8,849 nt of DNA from JBQLZQ01 sp052168355 (GCA_052168355.1 JBQLZQ010000043.1:1-8849); one strand, 5' to 3'; positions 1-6,317 are shown, numbered from the stretch's first letter. Numbers and translations are program-made. The notes: generated by a model from the letters alone, not told the origin.

Positions 1-4
1 TTCA

Positions 5-42
5 CGTCATTGGTGGAAGCGGATCCGCTTCCACCAATGACG
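5..42 (-). terminator. perfect 38-bp palindrome, possible terminator of the PAS gene
   Basis: Bases 5-42 read identically on both strands. The centre is GGATCC at 21-26 and every base from 5 to 42 pairs, so the RNA would form a very stable hairpin. It lies downstream of the minus-strand PAS gene, about 30 bases past its stop codon, which is where a terminator is expected. No T-run follows it in either direction, so it is not a textbook intrinsic terminator. It could be bidirectional if a gene converges from outside the window. An operator for a dimeric regulator, or a repeat-family member, are alternatives. Confidence 0.45.
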
Positions 43-54
43 ATCGCGCTCTAG

Positions 55-71
55 CGTCCCGTCTCGGGACG
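55..71 (-). terminator. hairpin directly after the PAS gene stop codon
   Basis: CGTCCCG at 55-61 pairs perfectly with CGGGACG at 65-71 around a three-base TCT loop. It begins only a few bases beyond the PAS gene stop, and together with the 38-bp palindrome forms a tandem hairpin pair. There is no U-tract, so it may act as an mRNA 3'-end stabiliser rather than a terminator in its own right. Confidence 0.4.
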
Positions 72-74
72 GGA

Positions 75-629
75 TCAGGGACCGCGGCCCCGATAAGGCG
101 CCGACGCCGCTCCGACGGGCAGGCGGAAGATGGCCGCCCCGCCCAGCGTATCGACCGTCTCGCCATCCTCGGCAAAGGGCAGCAGCAGCCGTTTGTAGGG
201 AAGAGGCGATCCATCCTCGAGCCAACCCGCCGTCCGCTCGGCGTAGTGTGGCCGGGCCGTGGCGACGACCAGATCGAACTCCCGCCTGATGGCGGCGGCC
301 TGATCCGACGGGTGGATCTCATCGAAGGTCAGGCCCTTCATTTCGCGCCCGACGGTGGCGCAGAGAAGGGAACCGGCCAAACGCATACGGTAATCGCGCG
401 GCCCGGAAAGAACATCGTAGAAAAAGAAGGCGCGCCACAGGCGCGGCGGCAGATCCAGCGGTTCGACCGCGCGGCGCGGCGGCAGGCGGGTCGGACCGGC
501 CAACGTCCTCCAATAGTCGAGCAGCCAGACTAATTGCGGATCTTCAATGATCTCCAGGTTGTGGCCATCCGTCGCCATGTCCGCCTCAACGTCCGATCCA
601 TCCGCATCAGTGCATAATCCCTTTGACAT
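75..629 (-). CDS. PAS domain-containing protein (PAS_5-like)
   Basis: A 184-residue soluble protein with no signal peptide or membrane segment. Residues about 34-105 follow the pattern of the alphaproteobacterial PAS_5 family: a LLDYWRTLAG stretch (36-45), then a PP-R block with EPLDLPPRLW (56-65), then a YDV strand and DYRMRLAGSLL (79-89), and finally a conserved G before GLTFDEI (99-105). The remaining C-terminal part continues the PAS core. No kinase, GGDEF or DNA-binding domain is attached, so its output is unknown; such stand-alone proteins are usually annotated only by the domain. The ATG at 629 gives the longest frame but has a weak ribosome site. The ATG at 578 (residue 18) has GAGG five bases upstream and keeps the whole domain, so a 167-residue product is equally possible. 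The gene points away from the polysaccharide genes and shares the 658-bp divergent spacer with them; a functional link is unproven. Confidence 0.8.
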   Translation of the reverse strand: MSKGLCTDADGSDVEADMATDGHNLEIIEDPQLVWLLDYWRTLAGPTRLPPRRAVEPLDLPPRLWRAFFFYDVLSGPRDYRMRLAGSLLCATVGREMKGLTFDEIHPSDQAAAIRREFDLVVATARPHYAERTAGWLEDGSPLPYKRLLLPFAEDGETVDTLGGAAIFRLPVGAASAPYRGRGP

Positions 630-841
630 CGTTTCAATAGACTATGAACCGTTCGCGTGCCAGATCGTCTGTAGATTTATCGCACCCGGTCTTTATTGGT
701 GCGCCACTTTCCCGGCGCCGCCGGGTCACGAAACCAGGGACGCGTCATAATCTCCGGCCCGTCCGCCGGGTTGAGGCGATGGGAGCGATACGACATCGTC
801 CGTCAGGGGCGCGCCCCATCGACCGTGGGAAGAAGTCCATT

Positions 842-880
842 TGGCTTAGAAATTTATTATTGATTATCAAATTTCTGCCA
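842..880. repeat. AT-rich inverted repeat with 13-base loop
   Basis: TGGC (842-845) and AGAAATTT (848-855) pair with AAATTTCT (869-876) and GCCA (877-880). A two-base bulge sits on the left arm, and the loop ATTATTGATTATC lies between the arms. The 12 paired bases exceed what an AT-rich stretch would easily give by chance. It may be an operator for a dimeric regulator, or a cruciform or mRNA hairpin. It has no adjacent T-run and does not follow a gene, so a terminator role is unlikely. Confidence 0.45.
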
Positions 881-929
881 GACGACCTTTAGACTGATAC
901 TGACCTGCGCGAACGAAATACGGTTCCGC

Positions 930-957
930 AATAGTGTGTAATGGGTTAGAATAGTGT
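930..957. repeat. direct repeat AATAGTGT x2, 20-bp period
   Basis: The octamer AATAGTGT occurs at 930-937 and again at 950-957, so the copies start exactly 20 bp apart, about two helical turns. Same-face direct repeats of this size are a usual arrangement for response regulators or other tandem-binding activators. Two copies of eight bases could still be chance in a region of this composition. Confidence 0.35.
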
Positions 958-1165
958 CCTCAATAAATGTCGCCCAAGACCTCCGAACACCACATTGCTG
1001 CCATCAAAGCTGCATATAGGGGGTTTTGCACCTTGCCGGGCAAAGATGATTTCATACCTCCAGGATCAAGGCCCAAGATAAGGGTCATGCAATTCCGAAG
1101 CGTTGGGAAGGAAACGCGCTTCCTTTAACCTTAACGAAAAAGAGTTATTTATTTTGTTAAAAATG

Positions 1166-1194
1166 TTGATATCTGCTTCGGCTTTGTTTATGTT
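1166..1194 (+). promoter_or_regulatory. candidate sigma-70 promoter for the rightward genes
   Basis: TTGATA at 1166-1171 (5 of 6 to the -35 consensus) is followed after a 17-base spacer by TATGTT at 1189-1194 (4 of 6 to the -10 consensus). It sits in the AT-rich block about 95 bases before the first rightward start codon, giving a leader of roughly 85 bases. This is the best-matching pair I could find there. A second -10-like hexamer TAAAAT at 1234-1239 has no good -35 partner. Confidence 0.45.
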
Positions 1195-1287
1195 GCGCTC
1201 GTGACGTTCGCTCGTCGAGGTTTCTCGGCTGTTTAAAATTCATAAAAAAGTGCCTCCTCACGCCAACCACTGACTTGGGATTTACTC

Positions 1288-2418
1288 ATGACCTTCCCTG
1301 CTCCGAATGAGAACACTGCGCTGCACAGCGACATGAAGAGGATCCTGATCCTCGGCTGTGGCGGCTTTATCGGCAGCCATCTGCTGGAATACCTTTCGAC
1401 GAACACGGATATCGAGATCGAAGGTTGGGATCCTCACACCACGAAGATCGAACATGTTTTGGATAACCCGAAACTGACCGTGGTTCGCAAGTATCTCAAC
1501 GATCCGGGTGCGTACGATCAACTGGAAGAGTCGGTCAAGAAGGCCGATGTCGTCATCAACCTGGCGGCCATCTGCAACCCGTCGGAATACAACACCAACC
1601 CGCTGACGGTGATCCGGTCGAACTTCCATGACTCCTATCCGCTGATCGATCTGTGCGCCAAGCACAAGACCTGGATCATTCACTACTCGACCAGCGAGAT
1701 CTATGGGCGGACGCTGACCAGCTATCTGCCGGGGAACGACTATTCCAATCCCGATCTCTATGAGATGGGCGAGGACGACACCCCGTTGATCATGGGGCCG
1801 ATCAAGAACCAGCGCTGGACCTATGCCTGCGCCAAGCAGCTGCTGGAGCGGTACATCTACGCCAGTTCCGAAGAGCTGGGGATGCCCTTCACGGTGATCC
1901 GGCCGCTCAACTTCTTCGGTCCGCGGATGGACTACATCCCCGGCCGAGACGGCGAGGGCGTGCCGCGGGTTCTGGCCTGCTTCATGACCGCGCTGCTCGA
2001 CGGACAGCCGATGCAGCTGGTCGACGGCGGCCACGCGCGGCGGACCATCGTCTCGATCCATGATGCCATCCGGGCCGTCATCGGCGCGTTGAAAAACCCC
2101 GAGAAGGCCCAGGGCGAGGCATTCAACATCGGCAACCGCAACAACGAAGTGACCATCGCGGAACTCGCCGAACTGATGCGCAACACCTACGCCGACATCA
2201 CGGGCGATCCGTCCTATCGGAACCATCCGATCGTCTCGACCTCGAGCGAGAAGTTCTACGGCCCCGGCTACGAGGATTGCGACCGCCGGATGCCGAAGGT
2301 CGACAAGGCCCGGACGCTGCTGGGCTGGGAAGCCACCACGCCTCTCGCCGACGCCGTGCGGGAGACGATGGAGTACTATCATCGGGCATACGGAAAACCG
2401 CAGAAGGTCGCGGTCTGA
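1288..2418 (+). CDS. NAD-dependent UDP-glucuronate decarboxylase-like SDR enzyme (UDP-xylose / UDP-4-keto-pentose synthase type)
   Basis: A 376-residue extended short-chain dehydrogenase/reductase. The Rossmann NAD site GCGGFIG is at residues 23-29, NLAA at 91-94, STSE at 134-137, and the catalytic Y179-x3-K183 pair sits inside WTYACAKQLLER. The stretch from GPIKNQRWTYACAKQLLER to RPLNFFGPR, the LVDGG segment (244-248), the FNIGN segment (279-283), and YGPGYEDCDRRMP (324-336) track the C-terminal dehydrogenase half of E. coli ArnA. The Glu of STSE and Arg334 match the residues ArnA uses to decarboxylate UDP-glucuronate. ArnA's formyltransferase half is absent, and the length suits stand-alone bacterial enzymes making UDP-4-keto-pentose and/or UDP-xylose. 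The ATG at 1288 is preferred because GGGA lies seven bases upstream; the ATG at 1333 (MKRILILG) is a less supported alternative. Probably cytoplasmic sugar-nucleotide supply for the polysaccharide. No UDP-glucose dehydrogenase for its substrate is seen in the window. Exact product is inferred. Confidence 0.88.
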   Translation: MTFPAPNENTALHSDMKRILILGCGGFIGSHLLEYLSTNTDIEIEGWDPHTTKIEHVLDNPKLTVVRKYLNDPGAYDQLEESVKKADVVINLAAICNPSEYNTNPLTVIRSNFHDSYPLIDLCAKHKTWIIHYSTSEIYGRTLTSYLPGNDYSNPDLYEMGEDDTPLIMGPIKNQRWTYACAKQLLERYIYASSEELGMPFTVIRPLNFFGPRMDYIPGRDGEGVPRVLACFMTALLDGQPMQLVDGGHARRTIVSIHDAIRAVIGALKNPEKAQGEAFNIGNRNNEVTIAELAELMRNTYADITGDPSYRNHPIVSTSSEKFYGPGYEDCDRRMPKVDKARTLLGWEATTPLADAVRETMEYYHRAYGKPQKVAV

Positions 2419-2438
2419 TCCGGAGCACGATGTAAAGA

Positions 2439-2485
2439 TCGAACGAACCCCCGGGGGCGGCCTGGCCGACCTCGGGGGTGTTCGA
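2439..2485 (+). terminator. strong hairpin after the decarboxylase gene
   Basis: Bases 2439-2456 pair with 2470-2485, including CGAAC/GTTCG and ACCCCCG/CGGGGGT, with a two-base GA bulge (2445-2446), one G-U pair and a 13-base loop. It starts about 20 bases past the decarboxylase stop, as expected for a terminator or 3'-end stabiliser. No T-run follows, so factor-dependent termination or RNA protection is as likely as intrinsic termination. The rest of the spacer to 2663 shows no gene and no clear promoter. Confidence 0.5.
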
Positions 2486-2663
2486 CACCGATGGTATCCG
2501 GCTCCGGCTCGCGTACCGTCCGGGTGCCGGCGTCGATGTTCCGAAACCGCTTGGGAACCGGGCGCGGCGCAGCTCGGATTGTCGACCGATTTCCGTCGAA
2601 CCGGAATTGGCCGGCGCATGGCCAACATGAAGAACAGGCAACATGCCAGAGGGTGAGGTTCCG

Positions 2664-3473
2664 ATGATCTACTTCGTTATTCCGCTGAAAAGCGAGCGCG
2701 TGTCCTCCGACTGGCAACATGTCACCCGGATCTTCAACAACACCCTGAATTCCCTGTTCAACCAGACCGATCCGAATTTTCGGGTCCTGGTGGTATGCCA
2801 CGAGACCCCGCATATCAAGAACTACGCGGACGATCCCCGGCTGGAGATCATCTCCGTGGACTTTCCGCCGCCGATCTATCGCGACGAGCAGATGGTCGAC
2901 AAGCACCGCAAGCGTGAGATCGCCGGCGCCCATATCCGCAAGGCTGGCGGCGGCTACATCATGTTCGTCGACGCCGACGATCTGGTGAGCAACCGAATCG
3001 TGGAATTCGTCCGCCAGGACAAGTCCCCCAACGGCTACATCATCAATCAGGGGTATGATTTCGACTTCGCAGAAAAGACCGTGAAGGCGGCCCCTAACTT
3101 CGCCCAGATGTCCGGAACCTGCTCGATTGTCCACTTTTCCGTCGACGAGTTGCCGGAAACCCCATTCGACCCGGCCGGAAGCTTCCTGCGGCAGGCCATC
3201 AACTGGCGTCATCCGACCTGGGAGGCGCAGTTCGCTTCCATCGGCCGGCCGCTTAAGCCGCTGCCGTTCCGGGGCGCCATGTATGTCTGGAACACCGGCG
3301 AGAACTGGACCGCGCTGATGGGCAAGATCGGCAAGCGCCGCCAGATCCTCCGGCGGTTCCTGCCACGTCAGAAGATTACGCCGGAATTGGCGCGCGAATT
3401 CGCCCTGGAACATGAGCTCGAACAAAGCTCGGACACCAACCCCGGCATGACACCGGCCCAGGTCACCGAATAA
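2664..3473 (+). CDS. GT-A fold glycosyltransferase (GT2-like)
   Basis: A 269-residue predicted cytosolic glycosyltransferase. It opens with MIYFVIPLKSE, the first beta strand of the GT-A nucleotide-sugar fold, and FRVLVVCHE (39-47) is the second strand. The segment KHRKREIAGAHIRKAGGGYIMFVDADD (80-106) ends in the metal and sugar-nucleotide binding D103-x-D105 motif. The C-terminal half, with NWRHPTWEAQF (180-190) and MYVWNTGENW (206-215), is less familiar, so donor and acceptor cannot be named. No membrane segment is evident. The start at 2664 is chosen because GAGG lies five bases upstream and the protein then begins directly at the first strand. An in-frame ATG at 2643 would add seven residues and has only AGG upstream. 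It lies 245 bases after the decarboxylase, with a strong hairpin between, so it may be a separate or weakly coupled transcription unit. Confidence 0.82.
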   Translation: MIYFVIPLKSERVSSDWQHVTRIFNNTLNSLFNQTDPNFRVLVVCHETPHIKNYADDPRLEIISVDFPPPIYRDEQMVDKHRKREIAGAHIRKAGGGYIMFVDADDLVSNRIVEFVRQDKSPNGYIINQGYDFDFAEKTVKAAPNFAQMSGTCSIVHFSVDELPETPFDPAGSFLRQAINWRHPTWEAQFASIGRPLKPLPFRGAMYVWNTGENWTALMGKIGKRRQILRRFLPRQKITPELAREFALEHELEQSSDTNPGMTPAQVTE

Positions 3474-3505
3474 ACCACTCCCTTTCGGGCTTCATCACAG
3501 CGACC

Positions 3506-3534
3506 GGCACCCGCCCTGCCGTGGCGGTGCCTTT
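3506..3534 (+). terminator. terminator-like hairpin after the GT2-like gene
   Basis: GGCACC-(C)-GCC at 3506-3515 pairs with GGC-GGTGCC at 3523-3531, with one bulged C and a seven-base loop, followed by TTT. It begins about 30 bases past the stop codon of the glycosyltransferase gene. The short T-run makes it a moderate intrinsic terminator candidate, which would separate this gene from the AlgD-like gene. Confidence 0.5.
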
Positions 3535-3544
3535 GGGCGGGCGT

Positions 3545-3708
3545 ATCGGCAGTTCCCTGCAGCTCCATAATCGAAAGTGACATCGTAGCATTGAGCGAAG
3601 GATTTGCCTTGTGTTGCCAAAATAATACCAATTGAAAACCAGGATACTGAACACTAGTCTACCGCTCTCCCATCGTTTTCTGAAAAGACTTGGAGAACTC
3701 TTCTTAAA
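3545..3708 (+). promoter_or_regulatory. AT-rich leader of the AlgD-like gene, probable promoter region
   Basis: After the hairpin, composition turns AT-rich (most clearly 3600-3690), unlike the flanking genes, which is typical of a promoter zone. The best pair I can place is TTGAAA (3632-3637) with TAGTCT (3655-3660) at 17 bases; it is only a weak match, so the exact promoter is unresolved. GATACT (3643-3648) is another -10-like hexamer without a good -35. A GGAGAA ribosome site is at 3692-3697, eleven bases before the start codon, slightly farther than usual. Confidence 0.35.
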
Positions 3709-5037
3709 ATGTCGATGCCTGAAATCAAACTGAGCATCTTCGGCCTGGGCTATGTCGGCACCGTGTCGGCCGCATGCTTTGCCAATGCTGGCATCGCCGT
3801 GGTCGCGGTCGATCCCCAGCCGCTGAAGGTCGACCTGATCAACGAGGCCAAGGTGCCGATCGTCGAGGCCGGACTGGCCGAACTGATCTCGGCGACCGTG
3901 CCCAGCGGCAAGCTGCGGGCGACGACCAGCGCCGCCGAAGCCGTGGCGGCCACCGATGTCTCGATGATCTGCGTCGGCACGCCCAGCCGCCCCAACGGCA
4001 GCCTGGACACCAGCAGCATCGAACGGGTTTGCGAAGAAATCGGGGCCGCGCTGAAGGAGAAGAAGGGGTACCACGTCGTCGTCATCCGCTCGACCATCCT
4101 GCCCGGCACCATGAAGGGCGTGGTTCAGCCGATCCTGGAAAAGGTCACCGGGCTGAAGGCGGGCAAGGATTTCGGTTTGTGCAACAATCCCGAATTCCTG
4201 CGCGAGAGCACGGCGGTCAAGGATTTCCTGCATCCGCCCAAGACGGTGATCGGCGCCTCCGACGACCGGGCCGGCGATATGGTGGAACAGCTTTACAAGG
4301 GCATCGACGGTCCGATGATCCGCACCAGCGTCGAGGTCGCGGAGATCGTCAAGTACACAGACAATGTTTGGCACGCGGTCAAGGTCGCGTTCGGCAACGA
4401 AATCGGCAATATCTGCAAGGCGGTCGGGATCGACAGCCACGAGGTGATGGATATCTTCTGCCAGGATACCAAGCTCAACCTCTCGCCTTATTACCTCAAG
4501 CCCGGCTTTGCGTTCGGCGGATCGTGCCTGCCCAAGGATCTGCGGGCCCTCACCTATCAGGCCAAGACCCTGGATCTGGACCTGCCGGTGCTCAACAGCG
4601 TCATGGAAAGCAACCGGGTCCAGATGGAGCGCGGCATCCGCTTCGTCCTGGAAAAGGACCGCAAGCGCGTGGGCGTGCTGGGGTTCAGCTTCAAGGCCGG
4701 CACCGACGACCTGCGCGAAAGTCCGCTGGTGGAGATGATCGAACGGCTTTTGGGCAAGGGCATCGATCTGAAGCTGTATGACAAGAACGTCAATTTCGCG
4801 CGGCTGATGGGCGCCAACCGCGACTACATCATGCAGAAGATCCCCCACATCACGACGCTGATGGTCGATTCCGTGGAGCAGGTTCTCGACCATGCCGAGG
4901 TGATCATCATCGGCAACAACGACCCTGCCTTCCACGCCGTGCCGGAGCAGCTGAGGCCCGAGCAGATCCTCATCGACATGGTGCGCGTGCCCAAAAACGG
5001 CCTGCAGCCGGATCGCTATGACGGCATCAACTGGTGA
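3709..5037 (+). CDS. algD: GDP-mannose 6-dehydrogenase (AlgD-type nucleotide sugar dehydrogenase)
   Basis: A 442-residue NAD-dependent four-electron dehydrogenase predicted to oxidise GDP-mannose to GDP-mannuronate in the cytoplasm. It shows the N-terminal NAD site in SIFGLGYVG (9-17), SMICVGTPS (85-93), RSTILPGT (127-134), NNPEFLREST (159-168), the central KYTDNVWHAVKVAFGNEIG (215-233) with Lys215 and Asn219, and GFAFGGSCLPKD (266-277) with catalytic Cys273. The C-terminal domain has FSFKAGTDDLRESPLVE. These blocks, the length (AlgD of Pseudomonas is 436 residues) and the final INW ending (AlgD ends ICW) fit AlgD better than UDP-glucose dehydrogenases, which carry a different central helix. 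The ATG at 3709 is favoured by an upstream GGAGAA; a second ATG lies two codons on. Its 3' end overlaps the next glycosyltransferase gene by 20 bases, so the two are translationally coupled. In this setting the product probably feeds a uronate-containing exopolysaccharide, not necessarily alginate, since no other alginate genes are visible. Confidence 0.9.
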   Translation: MSMPEIKLSIFGLGYVGTVSAACFANAGIAVVAVDPQPLKVDLINEAKVPIVEAGLAELISATVPSGKLRATTSAAEAVAATDVSMICVGTPSRPNGSLDTSSIERVCEEIGAALKEKKGYHVVVIRSTILPGTMKGVVQPILEKVTGLKAGKDFGLCNNPEFLRESTAVKDFLHPPKTVIGASDDRAGDMVEQLYKGIDGPMIRTSVEVAEIVKYTDNVWHAVKVAFGNEIGNICKAVGIDSHEVMDIFCQDTKLNLSPYYLKPGFAFGGSCLPKDLRALTYQAKTLDLDLPVLNSVMESNRVQMERGIRFVLEKDRKRVGVLGFSFKAGTDDLRESPLVEMIERLLGKGIDLKLYDKNVNFARLMGANRDYIMQKIPHITTLMVDSVEQVLDHAEVIIIGNNDPAFHAVPEQLRPEQILIDMVRVPKNGLQPDRYDGINW

Positions 5038-6243
5038 CGGCGCGGCCAGCAACGGCCGCCGCGTCCTGATCATCGTCGAGAATCTTCCCGTTCCGTTCGA
5101 CCGGCGCGTCTGGAACGAGGCGACCACGCTCACCCGGCACGGCTATCAGGTCGCGGTGATTTGTCCGCAGACCGACGGCTACCGGGAAAAGTACGAGGTG
5201 CTGGACGGGATCCGCATCTACCGCCATCCGCTGCCGGTCGAGGCCCGCGGCGCCATCGCCTATCCGGTGGAATACACCGTCGCGCTGTTCTGGCAGTTCG
5301 TGCTGGCCTGGCGGGTCATGCGCCAGGGCGGGTTCGACGTCATTCACGCCTGCAATCCGCCCGACACGATCTTCCTGATCGGCGGGTTCTTCAAGCTGTT
5401 CTTCGGCAAGCGGTTCCTGTTCGATCATCACGATCTGAACCCGGAGCTGTACGAGGCCAAGTTCGGGCGGCGCGGTTTTCTGTACCGCGCGCTGGTGGCG
5501 CTGGAACGCTGGACCTTTCGTACCGCCGATATCTCCATCGCCACCAACAACTCCTACCGCACCGTGGCCATCGAGCGCGGCGGCATGAACCCCGACAAGG
5601 TGCACGTGGTGCGGTCGGGCCCGCAGCTGGAGCGGCTGAAGATCATCCCCCCGTCGACGCGCTGAAGAAGGGCCGCGCCTACATGGTCGGCTATGTCGGC
5701 GTGATGGGACAGCAGGAAGGCATCCAATACCTGTTGCAGGCCGCCCGCCACATCGTTCACGACCTGAAGCGGCGGGACATTCATTTCGGCCTGGTCGGCG
5801 GCGGCCCGGAACTGGAGACCCTCAAGGCCCTGGCCGCGGAGCTCGACATCGCCGATTACGTCACCTTCACCGGCCGCGTGCCCGATGGCGACCTTCTGGC
5901 CATGCTCAACACGGCCGACGTCTGCGTCAATCCGGACGAGGTCAACGAGATGAACGACAAGTCGACCATGAACAAGATCATGGAATACATGGCGCTGAAG
6001 AAACCGATCGTCCAGTTCGACATGACCGAGGGACGGTTCTCGGCTCAGGAGGCATCGCTGTATGCCAAGCCGAACGACGCCGTCGACCTGGCCGACAAAA
6101 TCGTCGAACTGTTGGACGCGCCCGACCGCCGTCGCGAGATGGGGGAATTCGGACGCCGCCGGGTGGAAACGGAACTGCAGTGGGAACACGAGATCCCCAA
6201 GCTGCTGCGGGCCTATGACGCGCTTTGGGAACATGTTCGTTAG
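5018..6243 (+). pseudogene. GT4 family glycosyltransferase, split by a frameshift
   Basis: Two reading frames together encode one GT-B retaining glycosyltransferase (Glyco_transf_4 plus Glycos_transf_1) of about 408 residues. The first frame (5018-5665, 215 residues) holds ENLPVPFDRRVWNEA (21-35), FDHHDLNPELYE (135-146) and VVRSGP (197-202), then reads into a premature TGA at 5663. The second frame, to the TAG at 6241-6243, supplies the donor-binding half: GYVGVMGQQEGI, FGLVGGGPELE, FTGRVPDGDLL, then a segment with NKIMEYMALKKPIVQFDMTE. Restoring one C to the run at 5647-5652 gives a continuous IIPPVDALKKGR junction. As written, the N-half lacks the sugar-nucleotide site and the C-half has only a poorly supported restart (ATG 5683). 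Either the gene is inactivated, the base is a sequencing error, or the frame is bridged by slippage. The start overlaps algD by 20 bases with no strong ribosome site. The donor sugar is unknown. Confidence 0.85.
5647..5652 (+). other. C6 run, site of the GT4 frameshift
   Basis: Six Cs stand where seven would keep the GT4 gene in frame. In the upstream frame the bases read C CCC CCG, which also fits the X XXY YYZ pattern of -1 slippery heptamers, and a -1 slip here would enter exactly the downstream frame. Homopolymer length error, a real one-base deletion, phase variation by replication slippage, and programmed or transcriptional slippage would all look the same in this sequence. Confidence 0.8.
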
Positions 6244-6254
6244 GAGGCAGATCG

Positions 6255-6272
6255 GGTCCGCGTCCGCGGACC
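6255..6272 (+). terminator. hairpin just after the GT4 gene
   Basis: GGTCCGCG (6255-6262) pairs perfectly with CGCGGACC (6265-6272) around two bases, so in practice six to seven pairs form. It sits 11 bases past the GT4 stop and has no T-run. It may protect the upstream mRNA end or dampen read-through into the next gene. Confidence 0.35.
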
Positions 6273-6300
6273 GTGAGAATGCTTTCACATTGTCTTTGAT

Positions 6301-6317
6301 CGGCGCTCCGGGCGCCG
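6301..6317 (+). terminator. GC-rich hairpin followed by TTT
   Basis: CGGCGC (6301-6306) pairs with GCGCCG (6312-6317) over a five-base loop and is followed by TTTG. It looks like a weak intrinsic terminator or attenuator between the GT4 gene and the fused oxidoreductase. It ends 32 bases before the next start codon, so it does not cover the ribosome site at 6336-6341. No convincing promoter is seen after it, suggesting partial read-through. Confidence 0.4.

Larger units (their letters stand above)
630..1287. promoter_or_regulatory. divergent intergenic region, AT-richer than the genes around it
   Basis: No convincing gene lies in these 658 bases: the open frames are short, lack family features and have no sensible ribosome sites. 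The region separates divergently transcribed genes and so should carry both promoters. Visible structure includes the hairpins 681-703 (CGCACC/GGTGCG) and 711-725 (CCCGGC/GCCGGG), an AT-rich inverted repeat at 842-880, an octamer repeat at 930-957, an 11-bp palindrome TTGCCgGGCAA at 1033-1043, and an AAGGAA/TTCCTT hairpin at 1108-1125. The stretch from about 1135 to 1250 is markedly AT-rich. Such tracts are typical targets for Ros/MucR-type or H-NS-like regulators of exopolysaccharide genes in alphaproteobacteria, but no specific site can be assigned by eye. Confidence 0.6.

Noticed and set aside
644..892. Short plus-strand open frame in the divergent spacer
   Set aside because: It has Arg-rich, low-complexity content, overlaps inverted repeats, and has no ribosome site or family resemblance.
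1032..1044. Small palindrome TTGCCgGGCAA as a named operator
   Set aside because: Five base pairs in a GC-mixed region is readily due to chance and matches no operator I can identify with confidence.
1282..2628. Minus-strand open frame (448 codons) opposite the decarboxylase
   Set aside because: It mirrors the SDR gene and lacks domain features or a plausible start signal.
2379..3425. Minus-strand open frame (348 codons) opposite the GT2-like gene
   Set aside because: It is antisense to a gene with a clear GT-A start and DxD motif, and shows no recognisable family.
3463..5133. Long minus-strand open frame (556 codons) opposite the AlgD-like gene
   Set aside because: It is antisense to a gene with complete AlgD motifs. 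Its translation is rich in His, Asp, Arg and Gln in the manner of complementary GC-rich coding DNA and shows no family pattern.
5161..5652. Upstream part of the frame that encodes the GT4 C-terminal half
   Set aside because: Before the C-run this frame gives an Arg/Ala-rich, motif-free translation, while the other frame carries the true GT4 N-terminal half. Only the portion after the C-run is real coding sequence.
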